From positions 1-41,576 of the forward strand of contig JAUXVT010000037.1 of NCBI GenBank assembly GCA_030680405.1: 41,576 nucleotides of DNA. Reading direction: 5' to 3'. Of this stretch, positions 8,615 through 17,838 are shown in pieces (positions within the stretch are counted from its first letter, which is position 1; each line of letters begins with the position of its first letter). The position numbers and the translations under genes were made by a program. The notes below the pieces were generated by a model. It had not been told where the DNA came from, did not search any database, and saw nothing but the letters and a program-made list of their open reading frames with translations. The DNA comes from Thiobacillus sp. Lineage in GTDB: Bacteria > Pseudomonadota > Gammaproteobacteria > Burkholderiales > Thiobacillaceae.

Positions 8615-9139
8615 CTATTGTCCCAGCAGATCGATGCGGCTTTCCACATCGCGCGCAAAGCGCTCAACGAACATAAGGGCTCTGACCTGCTGGGCCAGTG
8701 CGGGCCAGTCGCGCAGCTCGTCGGACGTGGTCTGCAGGCCTTGCAGCATGTCTCGGCGAGCCGCAGTCACTTCGTCGGCCATGCGCTCCAGATCGGCCAG
8801 TCCACTGGCCTCGTCGAGATCTTCGCGCCACTGCATCTGCTGCATGAGAAAGGCCGCCGGCATGGCGGTGTTGTTCTCCGCCTGGATCGGCGCGCCATGC
8901 AGCTCGCACAGATAGACCGCGCGTTTGAGCGGGTCCTTCAGGCGCTGGTAGGCCTCGTTGATGCGCACCGACCACTGCATGGCCACGCGCTGCGCCTGAG
9001 CGTCGGCGGTGGCAAACCGGTCGGGGTGGGCTTCGCGTTGCAGGTCTTTCCAGCGCGCATCCAGCGCAGCACGGTCCAGACCAAAGCCGGGTGCCATGCC
9101 GAAAATCTCGAAATCGTTCGATTGCAGGTTCAGGTTCAT
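8615..9139 (-). CDS. hscB: HscB, J-domain co-chaperone
   Basis: A 174-residue J-type co-chaperone. The N-terminal J domain contains the catalytic HPD motif (EAHPDRF, about residues 37-43). The C-terminal three-helix bundle binds IscU. It stimulates the HscA ATPase during cluster transfer. The ATG at 9139 has no Shine-Dalgarno sequence: the bases just before it are the T-rich tail of a strong hairpin (see 9140-9179). Expression of hscBA-fdx-dnaQ may therefore be lower than, or separately tuned from, iscRSUA. Confidence 0.94.
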   Translation of the reverse strand: MNLNLQSNDFEIFGMAPGFGLDRAALDARWKDLQREAHPDRFATADAQAQRVAMQWSVRINEAYQRLKDPLKRAVYLCELHGAPIQAENNTAMPAAFLMQQMQWREDLDEASGLADLERMADEVTAARRDMLQGLQTTSDELRDWPALAQQVRALMFVERFARDVESRIDLLGQ

Positions 9140-9179
9140 AAAACAGAAAGCCGCCGACGCTGTGAAGCGCGGGCGGCTT
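9140..9179 (-). terminator. Intrinsic terminator/attenuator between iscA and hscB
   Basis: On the minus strand AAGCCGCC pairs with GGCGGCTT (outer arms 9179-9172 and 9155-9148), with a nested CGC/GCG pair. CTTTCTGTTTT follows and runs directly into the hscB start codon. This is the structure of a rho-independent terminator placed inside the operon. Partial termination would set the ratio of scaffold genes (iscSUA) to chaperone genes. Effect on expression is inferred. Confidence 0.65.
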
Positions 9180-9199
9180 GGATGGAAAACGCTAACGCA

Positions 9200-9523
9200 T
9201 CAGATCCGGAAACTCTCACCGCAACCGCAGCGGTCGCGCTCGTTCGGATTGTTGAAACGAAAACCTTCGTTGAGGCCTTCACGCACAAAGTCGAGCTGGG
9301 TGCCATCGATGTAGGCCAGGCTTTTCGGATCGACCAGCACCTTCACCCCGTTGTCTTCAAACACCACGTCCTCGGGAGCGATGTCGTCGGCGTACTCGAG
9401 CTTGTAGGCCAGGCCCGAACAACCGGTGGTCTTCACGCCAAGACGCACGCCCACGCCCTTGCCGCGTTTGGCAATGTAGCGGGTGACGTGCCGCGCAGCG
9501 GCTTCGGAGATGGAAATGGACAT
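9200..9523 (-). CDS. iscA: IscA, A-type iron-sulfur carrier
   Basis: A 107-residue A-type carrier with the three conserved Cys: [16 protein letters not shown], and CGCGESF at the C-terminus. It accepts or delivers clusters or iron after assembly on IscU. Length equals E. coli IscA (107). It begins 14 bases after the iscU stop on the same strand, in canonical operon order. Confidence 0.95.
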   Translation of the reverse strand: MSISISEAAARHVTRYIAKRGKGVGVRLGVKTTGCSGLAYKLEYADDIAPEDVVFEDNGVKVLVDPKSLAYIDGTQLDFVREGLNEGFRFNNPNERDRCGCGESFRI

Positions 9524-9537
9524 GGCGCCTGTGCAGC

Positions 9538-9924
9538 TCAGTGGCTGTGCTTTTTGCGGTAGTCGTCCACCGCAGCCTTGATCGCGTCTTCGGCCAGGAT
9601 GGAGCAGTGGATCTTCACGGGCGGCAAGGCCAGCTCTTCAGCGATCTGGCTGTTCTTCAGCGCTGCCGCTTCGTCCAGCGTCTTGCCCTTGACCCATTCG
9701 GTCACCAGCGACGACGAGGCGATCGCCGAGCCGCAACCGTAGGTCTTGAAGCGCGCGTCTTCGATCACACCCGTGGTCGGGTTGACCTTGATCTGCAGTT
9801 TCATCACGTCGCCGCAGGCGGGCGCGCCCACCATGCCGGTTCCCACGCTGTCGTCGCCCTTTTCGAACGAGCCCACATTGCGGGGGTTTTCATAGTGGTC
9901 AACCACTTTTTCTGAATAAGCCAT
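9538..9924 (-). CDS. iscU: IscU, iron-sulfur cluster scaffold
   Basis: A 128-residue scaffold. The ligands are in place: ACGD (Cys37 and Asp39), GCGSAIASS (Cys63) and HCSILAEDA (Cys106 with its preceding His). The HscA-binding motif LPPVK lies immediately before that last site. [2Fe-2S] clusters are built here from IscS-derived sulfur. It starts 12 bases after iscS in the canonical order. Length equals E. coli IscU (128). Confidence 0.96.
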   Translation of the reverse strand: MAYSEKVVDHYENPRNVGSFEKGDDSVGTGMVGAPACGDVMKLQIKVNPTTGVIEDARFKTYGCGSAIASSSLVTEWVKGKTLDEAAALKNSQIAEELALPPVKIHCSILAEDAIKAAVDDYRKKHSH

Positions 9925-9936
9925 GAACTTTCTCCT

Positions 9937-11154
9937 TCAGTGTGCTGCCCACTGGATGGTGGACAGGTCGATGCCGTCTTTGAACATTTCCCACAGGGGT
10001 GAGAGTTCGCGAAGCTTGGCAACATTTTCCTTGATCGTCGCAATCGCGTAGTCGATCTCTTCTTCGGTTGTCCAGCGGCCGATGGTCATGCGCAGGCTGC
10101 TGTGGGCGAGTTCGTCGCTGCGACCCAGGGCGCGCAACACATAGCTGGGCTCCAAGCTTGCCGAGGTGCAAGCCGAGCCGGACGACACCGCCAGGCCCTT
10201 GATCCCCATGATCAAGGACTCGCCTTCAACGTAGTTGAAACTCATGTTGAGGTTGTGCGGCACACGCTTCGTTTCGTGGCCGTTGATGAAGACTTCTTCC
10301 ACGTCCTTCAGGCCAGCCAGCATGCGGTCGTGCAGGGCCTTGATGCGCAGGTTTTCTTCGTGCATCTCTGCCTTGGCAATGCGGTAAGCCTCGCCCATGC
10401 CCACGCACTGGTGGGTGGGCAGCGTGCCCGAACGCATGCCGCGCTCGTGACCACCGCCATGCATCTGCGCCTCGATGCGGATGCGCGGCTTGCGGCGAAC
10501 ATACAAAGCGCCGATGCCCTTGGGGCCATAGGTCTTGTGCGAGGTCAGGCTCATCAGGTCGACCGGCAGCGTCGTCATGTCGATGTCGACACGGCCGGTG
10601 GCTTGCGCTGCGTCCACGTGAAAGATCACGCCCTTCTCGCGGCAGATCGCGCCAATGGCCGCGATGTCCTGGATCACGCCGATTTCGTTGTTCACGAACA
10701 TGACCGAGGCGATGATGGTGTCGGGCCGGATGGTGGCCCTGAAGGCGTCCAGATCGAGCAAACCATCGGCCTGCACGTCCATGTAGGTCACCTCAAAGCC
10801 CTGGCGCTCCAGCTCACGGCAGGTGTCCAGCACCGCCTTGTGCTCGGTCTTGACCGTGATGAGGTGTTTGCCCTTGGTCTTGTAGAAATGCGCCGCGCCC
10901 TTGAGCGCGAGGTTGTTCGATTCGGTCGCGCCGCTGGTCCAGACAATTTCCCGAGGGTCGGCATTGATCAACGCGGCGACCTGTTCGCGTGCGGTCTCCA
11001 CCGCTTTTTCGGCTTCCCATCCCCAGGCGTGGCTGCGCGACGCCGGATTGCCGAAGTGTTCTCGCAACCAGGGAATCATGGCGTCCACCACCCGCGGGTC
11101 GCAGGGGTTGGTGGCGCTGTAATCCATGTAGATGGGGAAGTGAGGAGTGCTCAT
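9937..11154 (-). CDS. iscS: IscS, cysteine desulfurase
   Basis: A 405-residue PLP enzyme (404 in E. coli). It takes sulfur from cysteine and passes it as persulfide to IscU and to tRNA thiolation. The PLP lysine lies in [14 protein letters not shown]. The catalytic loop Cys is in [16 protein letters not shown]. The start at 11154 ([17 protein letters not shown]) fits the family; a longer in-frame reading would run to 11277, into the iscR gene. A perfect hairpin lies in the 91-base gap after iscR. Confidence 0.96.
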   Translation of the reverse strand: MSTPHFPIYMDYSATNPCDPRVVDAMIPWLREHFGNPASRSHAWGWEAEKAVETAREQVAALINADPREIVWTSGATESNNLALKGAAHFYKTKGKHLITVKTEHKAVLDTCRELERQGFEVTYMDVQADGLLDLDAFRATIRPDTIIASVMFVNNEIGVIQDIAAIGAICREKGVIFHVDAAQATGRVDIDMTTLPVDLMSLTSHKTYGPKGIGALYVRRKPRIRIEAQMHGGGHERGMRSGTLPTHQCVGMGEAYRIAKAEMHEENLRIKALHDRMLAGLKDVEEVFINGHETKRVPHNLNMSFNYVEGESLIMGIKGLAVSSGSACTSASLEPSYVLRALGRSDELAHSSLRMTIGRWTTEEEIDYAIATIKENVAKLRELSPLWEMFKDGIDLSTIQWAAH

Positions 11155-11215
11155 GGGGCTGTCTTTGTGCGGGTCTGTCGGAGTCGAATGAAAATCTGGC
11201 CTTGGCCTAAAACCT

Positions 11216-11236
11216 GCCCGGAGCGCCGCTCCGGGC
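11216..11236 (-). promoter_or_regulatory. Perfect 9-bp hairpin in the iscR-iscS gap
   Basis: GCCCGGAGC pairs with GCTCCGGGC around a 3-base loop, followed on the minus strand by CAGGTTTTAGG. It begins 10 bases past the iscR stop codon. In E. coli a structured iscR-iscS spacer protects iscR mRNA when the downstream isc mRNA is degraded during iron starvation. An equivalent mRNA-stabilising or partial-termination role is inferred here. Confidence 0.6.
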
Positions 11237-11245
11237 CGATCGGGC

Positions 11246-11782
11246 TCATTTGGAGAACGCCACTCCACCCAGCGCAAACACCGAGTTGGGCGCGTTCACG
11301 CGAATGGGCTTGACCACCGGAGCACTGGAAATGGCGCGCTTGATCATGGGAGCGTTTTCCACCACCACGCCTTTGGCGAGCTGATCGTCCACCAGCGACT
11401 GGAGGGACACGGAATCCAGGAAATCCACCATCTTGGTGTTCAGTGCGGCCCACAGTTCGTGGGTCATGCAGCGGTGTCCTTCACCCAGGCAGTTTTCCTT
11501 GCCACCGCATTGCGTGGCGTCGATTGGCTCGTCCACCGACACGATGATGTCTGCCACGGTGATTTCGGATGCCTTGCGGCCCAGGGTATAACCACCGCCC
11601 GGCCCACGGGTCGATTCGACGAGTTCATGGCGGCGCAGCTTGCCGAAAAGCTGCTCGAGGTAAGACAACGAGATCTGCTGCCGTTGGCTGATGGCCGCGA
11701 GCGTGACGGGTCCGTTGTTCTGGCGCAGGGCCAGATCAATCATGGCTGTGACCGCAAAGCGGCCTTTGGTCGTGAGGCGCAT
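11246..11782 (-). CDS. iscR: IscR, iron-sulfur sensing Rrf2-family regulator
   Basis: A 178-residue Rrf2-family repressor. The winged helix reads [19 protein letters not shown]...[13 protein letters not shown], followed by the wing [11 protein letters not shown]. The cluster ligands are [17 protein letters not shown], giving Cys-X5-Cys-X6-Cys plus His three residues later. E. coli IscR has X5-X5, so the second spacing is one residue longer. Holo-IscR represses its own operon, and apo-IscR acts on a second class of sites. The gene leads the isc operon. The C-terminal extension ending [13 protein letters not shown] resembles Comamonadaceae IscR from memory. Confidence 0.95.
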   Translation of the reverse strand: MRLTTKGRFAVTAMIDLALRQNNGPVTLAAISQRQQISLSYLEQLFGKLRRHELVESTRGPGGGYTLGRKASEITVADIIVSVDEPIDATQCGGKENCLGEGHRCMTHELWAALNTKMVDFLDSVSLQSLVDDQLAKGVVVENAPMIKRAISSAPVVKPIRVNAPNSVFALGGVAFSK

Positions 11783-12080
11783 TTTTCAAGCTCCTTGAAT
11801 GTTGGCTTGACTGTCGTTGACTGGCTCACCGGGCATTGCCCTTTGAACCCCTTCTCCGCCCACCCTGACCACTGCTGGTCACTCATCGAAGGCTTTCCCG
11901 ACTGTTTTCGTCGAGTATAGCGTAAAAGCCTAGTGATTCGCTCGGCATCTTAACTCAGAAAGTCTATTTGTCTAGGACAAATCAACATTCGACTGAAAAG
12001 ATCAAACAATGACTGAGTAGTCACATTCGAGGGGAACCAGCCCGTGAGACACGGGTGCGATGCAAATCGTTCAGATGAAA
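11783..12080. promoter_or_regulatory. iscR upstream region with weak type-1-like IscR site
   Basis: This gene-free region contains the isc operon promoter, read on the minus strand. A core GACT TTCTG AGT (within 11946-11970) is a weak match to the type-1 IscR site, whose consensus centres on GACT...AGTC, and most outer positions do not match. A TTGT/CTAGACAAAT stretch follows at 11965-11985. No better operator or promoter is convincing by eye. Confidence 0.3.
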
Positions 12081-12104
12081 CGAGAAAAGAAGACGGGGCC
12101 CGTC
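12081..12104 (-). terminator. Possible uvrB terminator
   Basis: Read on the minus strand after the uvrB stop, GACGGG-C-CCCGTC forms a compact dyad. TTCTTTTCTCG follows. The one-base loop means the outer pairs must open to form a real loop. An alternative GGCCC...GGGCC stem overlaps it. It is a plausible but not certain intrinsic terminator separating uvrB from iscR. Confidence 0.4.
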
Positions 12105-12141
12105 CACTGTGAAGGGCCAGGCCCGGCGTGCTGATCGGCCA

Positions 12142-14214
<2,073 letters not shown>

Positions 14215-14314
14215 TGATAACCCGTTTATTTACTTATGGAAAGCCGACAAATTCCTGATCGAATCGGGTCGGCCGATGCGGTATTATTGCGCGCATCGCA
14301 GTGCAGCATAAAAT

Positions 14315-14340
14315 CGCCGTGCTGTCAGCGCCGACTTTTA
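14315..14340 (+). repeat. Dispersed 26-bp motif, copy 1 (uvrB/aminotransferase spacer)
   Basis: This copy starts CGCCGTG and contains CAGCGCCGACT. It matches the copy at 31351-31376 at 21 of 26 positions without gaps. It lies 26 bases before the aminotransferase start codon, in the leader region. Confidence 0.55.
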
Positions 14341-14365
14341 AACCCTACCAGCATCCGGAGTATTC

Positions 14366-15568
14366 ATGAGTTCACTCTTCGCCGCCGTCGAAATGGCCCC
14401 CCGCGACCCCATTCTGGGCCTCAACGAAGCCTTCAATGCCGACACCAACCCGAACAAGGTCAATCTCGGCGTCGGCGTCTATTTCGGCGACGACGGCAAG
14501 ATCCCGTTGCTGGCCGCGGTCAAAACCGCCGAGAAAGCCCGCCTGGAAACCCAGCCGGCGCGCGGCTACCAGCCGATCGAGGGCATCCCCGCCTACAACA
14601 ACGCGGTGCAGGGCCTGCTGTTCGGCAAGGATTCCGAATTGCTCGCCGCCGGCCGTGCCATCACTTGCGAATGCCTGGGCGGCACCGGCGCACTGAAGGT
14701 CGGCGCCGACTACCTGAAGCGCCTGCTGCCCGAGGCCAAGGTCTACATCAGCGATCCGAGCTGGGAAAACCACCGCGCCCTGTTCGAAGGCGCCGGTTTC
14801 ACGGTCGAAAGCTATGCCTACTACGACGCGGCCACGCGCGGCGTCGATTTCGCCGGCATGAAAGCCGCACTGGCGGCGATGCCGGCCAAGTCCGTCGTTG
14901 TGCTGCACGCCTGCTGCCACAACCCCACCGGCGCCGATCTCAGCGCCGCCCAGTGGGCCGAAGTGGTCGCCGCGGTGAAGGCGCGCGATCTGGTCGCCTT
15001 CATCGACATGGCTTACCAGGGCTTCGCCGACGGCATCAAGCCCGACGCCATCGCGCTCGACTTGTTTGCCGCCTCAGGCCTGCAGTTCGTGGTTTCCAGC
15101 AGCTTCAGCAAGTCCTTCTCGCTGTATGGCGAGCGCGTCGGCGCGCTGACCATCGTCACCGAAGGCAAGGACGAATCGGCACGTGTGCTGTCGCAGGTCA
15201 AGCGCGTGATCCGCACCAACTACTCCAACCCGCCCACCCATGGCGGCGCCGTGGTGGCCGCCGTGCTTGCCAGCCCCGAACTGCGCCAGCAGTGGGAAGA
15301 CGAACTGGCCGGCATGCGCGACCGCATCCGCGCCATGCGCAACAGCCTGGTCGACAAGCTCACCGCCGCCGGCGCCACCGGCTTCGAGTTCATCAAGGTG
15401 CAGCGCGGCATGTTCAGCTACACCGGCCTCAGCGCCGAACAGGTCGAACGCCTGAAGAGCGAATTCGGCATCTACGCCGTCAGCACCGGGCGCATCTGCG
15501 TCGCCGCGCTCAACACGCGCAACATCGACTACGTGGCCAAGGCCATCGCCACGGTGCTGAAAAAATAG
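14366..15568 (+). CDS. Class I aspartate/aromatic amino acid aminotransferase
   Basis: A 400-residue class I PLP aminotransferase of the AspC/TyrB subgroup. It transfers amino groups between aspartate or aromatic amino acids and 2-oxoglutarate. The PLP lysine lies in SSFSKSFSLYGERVG. Other family marks are HNPTGADLS and the substrate arginine near the C-terminus in STGRICVAALN. Length is normal (396-397 in E. coli). GGAG lies five bases before the ATG. The divergent uvrB neighbour is the usual betaproteobacterial arrangement. The sequence does not decide between aspC and tyrB, so no symbol is given. Confidence 0.92.
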   Translation: MSSLFAAVEMAPRDPILGLNEAFNADTNPNKVNLGVGVYFGDDGKIPLLAAVKTAEKARLETQPARGYQPIEGIPAYNNAVQGLLFGKDSELLAAGRAITCECLGGTGALKVGADYLKRLLPEAKVYISDPSWENHRALFEGAGFTVESYAYYDAATRGVDFAGMKAALAAMPAKSVVVLHACCHNPTGADLSAAQWAEVVAAVKARDLVAFIDMAYQGFADGIKPDAIALDLFAASGLQFVVSSSFSKSFSLYGERVGALTIVTEGKDESARVLSQVKRVIRTNYSNPPTHGGAVVAAVLASPELRQQWEDELAGMRDRIRAMRNSLVDKLTAAGATGFEFIKVQRGMFSYTGLSAEQVERLKSEFGIYAVSTGRICVAALNTRNIDYVAKAIATVLKK

Positions 15569-15622
15569 CAAGGCTATTGCGAGCCCAAAGCGGCGCGGCT
15601 ATAATCCGCGCCTCTTGAATAT

Positions 15623-15698
15623 TCCTCGATAGCTCAGTCGGTAGAGCGCCGGACTGTTAATCCGTAGGTCCCTGGTTCGAGCCCAGGTCGAGGAGCCA
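15623..15698 (+). tRNA. tRNA-Asn(GTT)
   Basis: Acceptor stem TCCTCGA pairs with TCGAGGA. The anticodon loop is CTGTTAA (anticodon GTT). The T arm contains GGTTCGAGCC. A G discriminator and an encoded CCA follow. It lies 54 bases downstream of the aminotransferase and is followed at once by a strong hairpin. Confidence 0.96.
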
Positions 15699-15705
15699 GA
15701 AATAC

Positions 15706-15746
15706 AAGCACATAGCCAATCCCTCGGGGTTGGCTATGTGCTTTAT
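15706..15746 (+). terminator. Strong intrinsic terminator after tRNA-Asn
   Basis: A perfect 14-bp stem (AAGCACATAGCCAA with its complement) is extended by an inner CC/GG pair around the loop. TTTATA follows the last stem bases. It lies seven bases past the tRNA CCA end. Confidence 0.8.
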
Positions 15747-15774
15747 ATCCGGCCGCCAACAAAGGAACCAAGCC

Positions 15775-16113
15775 ATGAGCAGCCTGCCCAAGTGTCCGCA
15801 ATGCAGTTCGGAATTCACCTATGAAGACGGCGACAACTACGTCTGCCCGGAATGTGCCCACGAATGGCCCAAGGCGGCCTCCGCCGGCGGCGATGAAAAG
15901 CGCGTCGTGAAGGACTCGAACGGTAACGTGCTGCAGGACGGCGACACCGTGACCGTGATCAAGGATCTGAAGATCAAAGGTTCATCGTCGGTGGTCAAGG
16001 TCGGCACCAAGGTCAAGAACATCCGCCTGGTCGATGGCGACCACGACATCGATTGCAAGATCGACGGCATCGGCGCGATGTCCCTGAAGTCAGAATTCGT
16101 GAAGAAGGTATAA
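15775..16113 (+). CDS. yjdM: Zinc ribbon protein of the YjdM/PhnA family
   Basis: A 112-residue protein (111 in E. coli YjdM). An N-terminal zinc ribbon, CPQC...CPEC (about residues 7-29), is followed by the conserved PhnA domain ([22 protein letters not shown]). Despite the old name phnA, the E. coli protein is not shown to be a phosphonate enzyme; its cellular role is uncertain. The start at 15775 has AAGGAA upstream and removes an unrelated N-terminal extension that would read through the terminator. It is probably co-transcribed with the next small gene, three bases downstream. Confidence 0.9.
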   Translation: MSSLPKCPQCSSEFTYEDGDNYVCPECAHEWPKAASAGGDEKRVVKDSNGNVLQDGDTVTVIKDLKIKGSSSVVKVGTKVKNIRLVDGDHDIDCKIDGIGAMSLKSEFVKKV

Positions 16114-16116
16114 GTC

Positions 16117-16362
16117 TTGTCCTCAACTGAAGAAACCATTTACTGCTACCACTGCGGCCGCCGTCATCCCAGCAACGAAATGCGCCAGATCGCAACCAAG
16201 GCCGGAAAGAAGTGGCGCTGCATCCGCTCGATAGAAGCCACCAAGCGCGACGTCGCCCAGCGCGACGCCTTCGGCAAGACCGTCACCACGATCAACAAGT
16301 CCGAGAATCAGGCGCGCATCAAGGCCAGGCAGAATGCCGAACGATTGCTGGCTGCCGGATAG
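16117..16362 (+). CDS. Small Cys-rich protein, TTG start
   Basis: An 81-residue basic protein with an N-terminal CYHCGRRHPSNEM and a later WRC, a likely small metal-binding ribbon, then a charged helical tail. No ATG precedes the Cys pair. TTG at 16117 with AAGG about eight bases upstream is the only start that keeps it; the next ATG (16180) would lose the motif. It follows yjdM closely. I do not recognise a named family. Confidence 0.65.
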   Translation: MSSTEETIYCYHCGRRHPSNEMRQIATKAGKKWRCIRSIEATKRDVAQRDAFGKTVTTINKSENQARIKARQNAERLLAAG

Positions 16363-16449
16363 GGCTGGCGCATGAGCGGGTCGTTTCCGGCCTGCTGAAG
16401 CCACTGGCCGAATCCTCCGAGCCCTTGATCTACCGGATCGCCGCCTATT

Positions 16450-16630
16450 TCATGACGGGCCTGCTCGACGACCCGGCGATGCTTGCATAGGCATTCTGCT
16501 GGTTTGGTGAATGCAGCGCTTGAGGTTCCGCTGCGCTTGCTTGACCTCGTCGCCGTTCAACTTGTCGCTGATCAGCATCAGGTCGATGTCGCTCGCTGCC
16601 GTGGCCAATGCAGGGCCGGCTTCATCTGGA
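16450..16630 (-). pseudogene. Remnant of a nucleotidyltransferase (MNT-type) gene
   Basis: Read on the minus strand, this region encodes TAASDIDLMLISDKLNGDEV, carrying the Asp-X-Asp signature of minimal nucleotidyltransferases, and ends at a stop near 16450. The conserved Gly-Ser that should lie about ten residues upstream is missing. The frame instead runs into the REP-like repeat at 16631-16680. The gene therefore looks truncated, possibly by insertion or deletion at the repeat. The stretch 16363-16450 reads open on the plus strand (ending AAYFMTGLLDDPAMLA) but has no start I can support. Confidence 0.45.
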
Positions 16631-16680
16631 AGGCGGACTAAAGTCCGCCCTACGATCCGCCCTATGGTCCGCCCTACAAT
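16631..16680. repeat. REP-like palindromic repeat
   Basis: The perfect inverted repeat GGCGGACT-AA-AGTCCGCC is followed by two further units based on TCCGCCCTA at about 12-13-base spacing (ACGATCCGCCCTAT, GGTCCGCCCTAC). The minus-strand form GTAGGGCGGACTTTAGTCC is a widely dispersed bacterial repeat type in my memory. It abuts the nucleotidyltransferase remnant. Confidence 0.7.
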
Positions 16681-16836
16681 TGAACGGCTCTCGCAAGCAC
16701 CGCTCTGGCGCGTTGCGGGTGCAGAAGCCATCGACACAATCAAGCCGGCCGCATCGGCCATTGCGAAGCTCGGTATAGTGTCGAAGCTGCGCCGGCCATG
16801 CGGCCGGGACTTTCCGGGGAACAGGGGGAACACAGA

Positions 16837-17196
16837 ATGAGTCATGCAAAGTCGCGTGAAGTCGTGCTCGCGATCACCATCACGGCGGACCTGGTCAAAG
16901 GGATCGAGGCCATGCGAGAGGCTTGGCGGCAGGATCCGCACTCGGTGCCGCGGGGGCTGACGTGCTCGGAATCGAAAGAGGGCCATTTCGCCATCGTCGC
17001 GGCGGAATCGGTGTTCACGGTGATTCCCGGCGCGTGCGTGATCAAGGGGCTCGGCGCGGTGGAACTGGCCCACTCGGAGGAGGTGTTCGAGCCGGGTGCG
17101 AGCTCGAAGACGCTGCTGCTGCGAGACACGCCCGAGGGCTGGCGCTTCTCGGTCAAATATGTGCCGCCCATCGTGCGCGAAAGAAACACCCGGTGA
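16837..17196 (+). CDS. Hypothetical protein
   Basis: A 119-residue protein without signal peptide or membrane segment. It is mixed alpha/beta by eye, with VVLAITITADLVKGIEAMREAW near the start. I recognise no family. The ATG at 16837 has GGGGGAA upstream. It overlaps the next gene by a GTGA junction, so the two are translationally coupled. The 156 bases before it (16681-16836) contain no other gene. Confidence 0.65.
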   Translation: MSHAKSREVVLAITITADLVKGIEAMREAWRQDPHSVPRGLTCSESKEGHFAIVAAESVFTVIPGACVIKGLGAVELAHSEEVFEPGASSKTLLLRDTPEGWRFSVKYVPPIVRERNTR

Positions 17197-17408
17197 GCGA
17201 CAAGGCCGGCATGAGCTATGAAGAATATCTCGACGAAGTCACCACGCTGATCACCGAGAAATATGCGGTCGCCGACGAGGCGGCGATCGGCATGGTGATG
17301 CGCGCCCAGGCCGACGACTTCTTCACTCGCCACGACGACGAGCCTGCGCTGCGCACCCTGGATCGTGCGCACCGGGACGCAAAGACCGTTTTCGGCAAGT
17401 ACAAATAG
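17193..17408 (+). CDS. Hypothetical small acidic protein
   Basis: A 71-residue, probably helical protein (MSYEEYLDEVTTLITEKYAV...). It starts at GTG 17193, overlapping the previous stop. An ATG at 17211 with AAGG five bases upstream is an equally good start and gives 65 residues. It has no recognised family and is probably co-expressed with the preceding gene. Confidence 0.6.
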   Translation: MSDKAGMSYEEYLDEVTTLITEKYAVADEAAIGMVMRAQADDFFTRHDDEPALRTLDRAHRDAKTVFGKYK

Positions 17409-17461
17409 CCGTGCGGCGGCCAGCGGACAGCAACCGGCGCCGGGACGGGTAACATCGGGCC

Positions 17462-17794
17462 ATGCCGGTATTCGAAATCCTGAGCCTCGCCGCGCTGGGC
17501 GCACTGGCCTGGCTGTGGTACGACAGCCTCCAGGTGCGCGGCATCGGCATCGGCGCGGCGAAATCCGCCTGTGCCGCCGAGGATCTGCAACTGCTCGACG
17601 ACACGGTATCGATTTCCAGCCTCGGGCTGGGCCGCGACGACAACGGCCGCTTGCTGCTGCGCCGGGTCTATGGCTTCGACTACAGCGACAATGGCGACAA
17701 CCGCCGCAGCGGCAGCGTCGTCATGCTCGGGCAGCGGGTGCTGGTCGTCAATGTCGGCCTGCGCCTCGTGGCGTCGAACCCGACCTTGCACTGA
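17462..17794 (+). CDS. DUF3301 family protein
   Basis: A 110-residue protein. The N-terminal hydrophobic segment (VFEILSLAALGALAWLWYDSLQVR) is a membrane anchor. A compact domain follows with DDTVSISSLGLGRDDNGRLLLRRVYGFDYSDNGDNRRSG, typical of DUF3301. Length is normal for the family. Its function is unknown. It lies 44 bases before the radical SAM gene and on the same strand. Confidence 0.8.
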   Translation: MPVFEILSLAALGALAWLWYDSLQVRGIGIGAAKSACAAEDLQLLDDTVSISSLGLGRDDNGRLLLRRVYGFDYSDNGDNRRSGSVVMLGQRVLVVNVGLRLVASNPTLH

Positions 17795-17838
17795 ACCCGA
17801 TCCGCCCTATCCTGAAACATCGCAGAAGAACCGGAATC

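Noticed and set aside
7256-9562. Long plus-strand frame across hscA, hscB and iscA
   Set aside because: It is antisense to three unmistakable iron-sulfur genes and crosses their boundaries.
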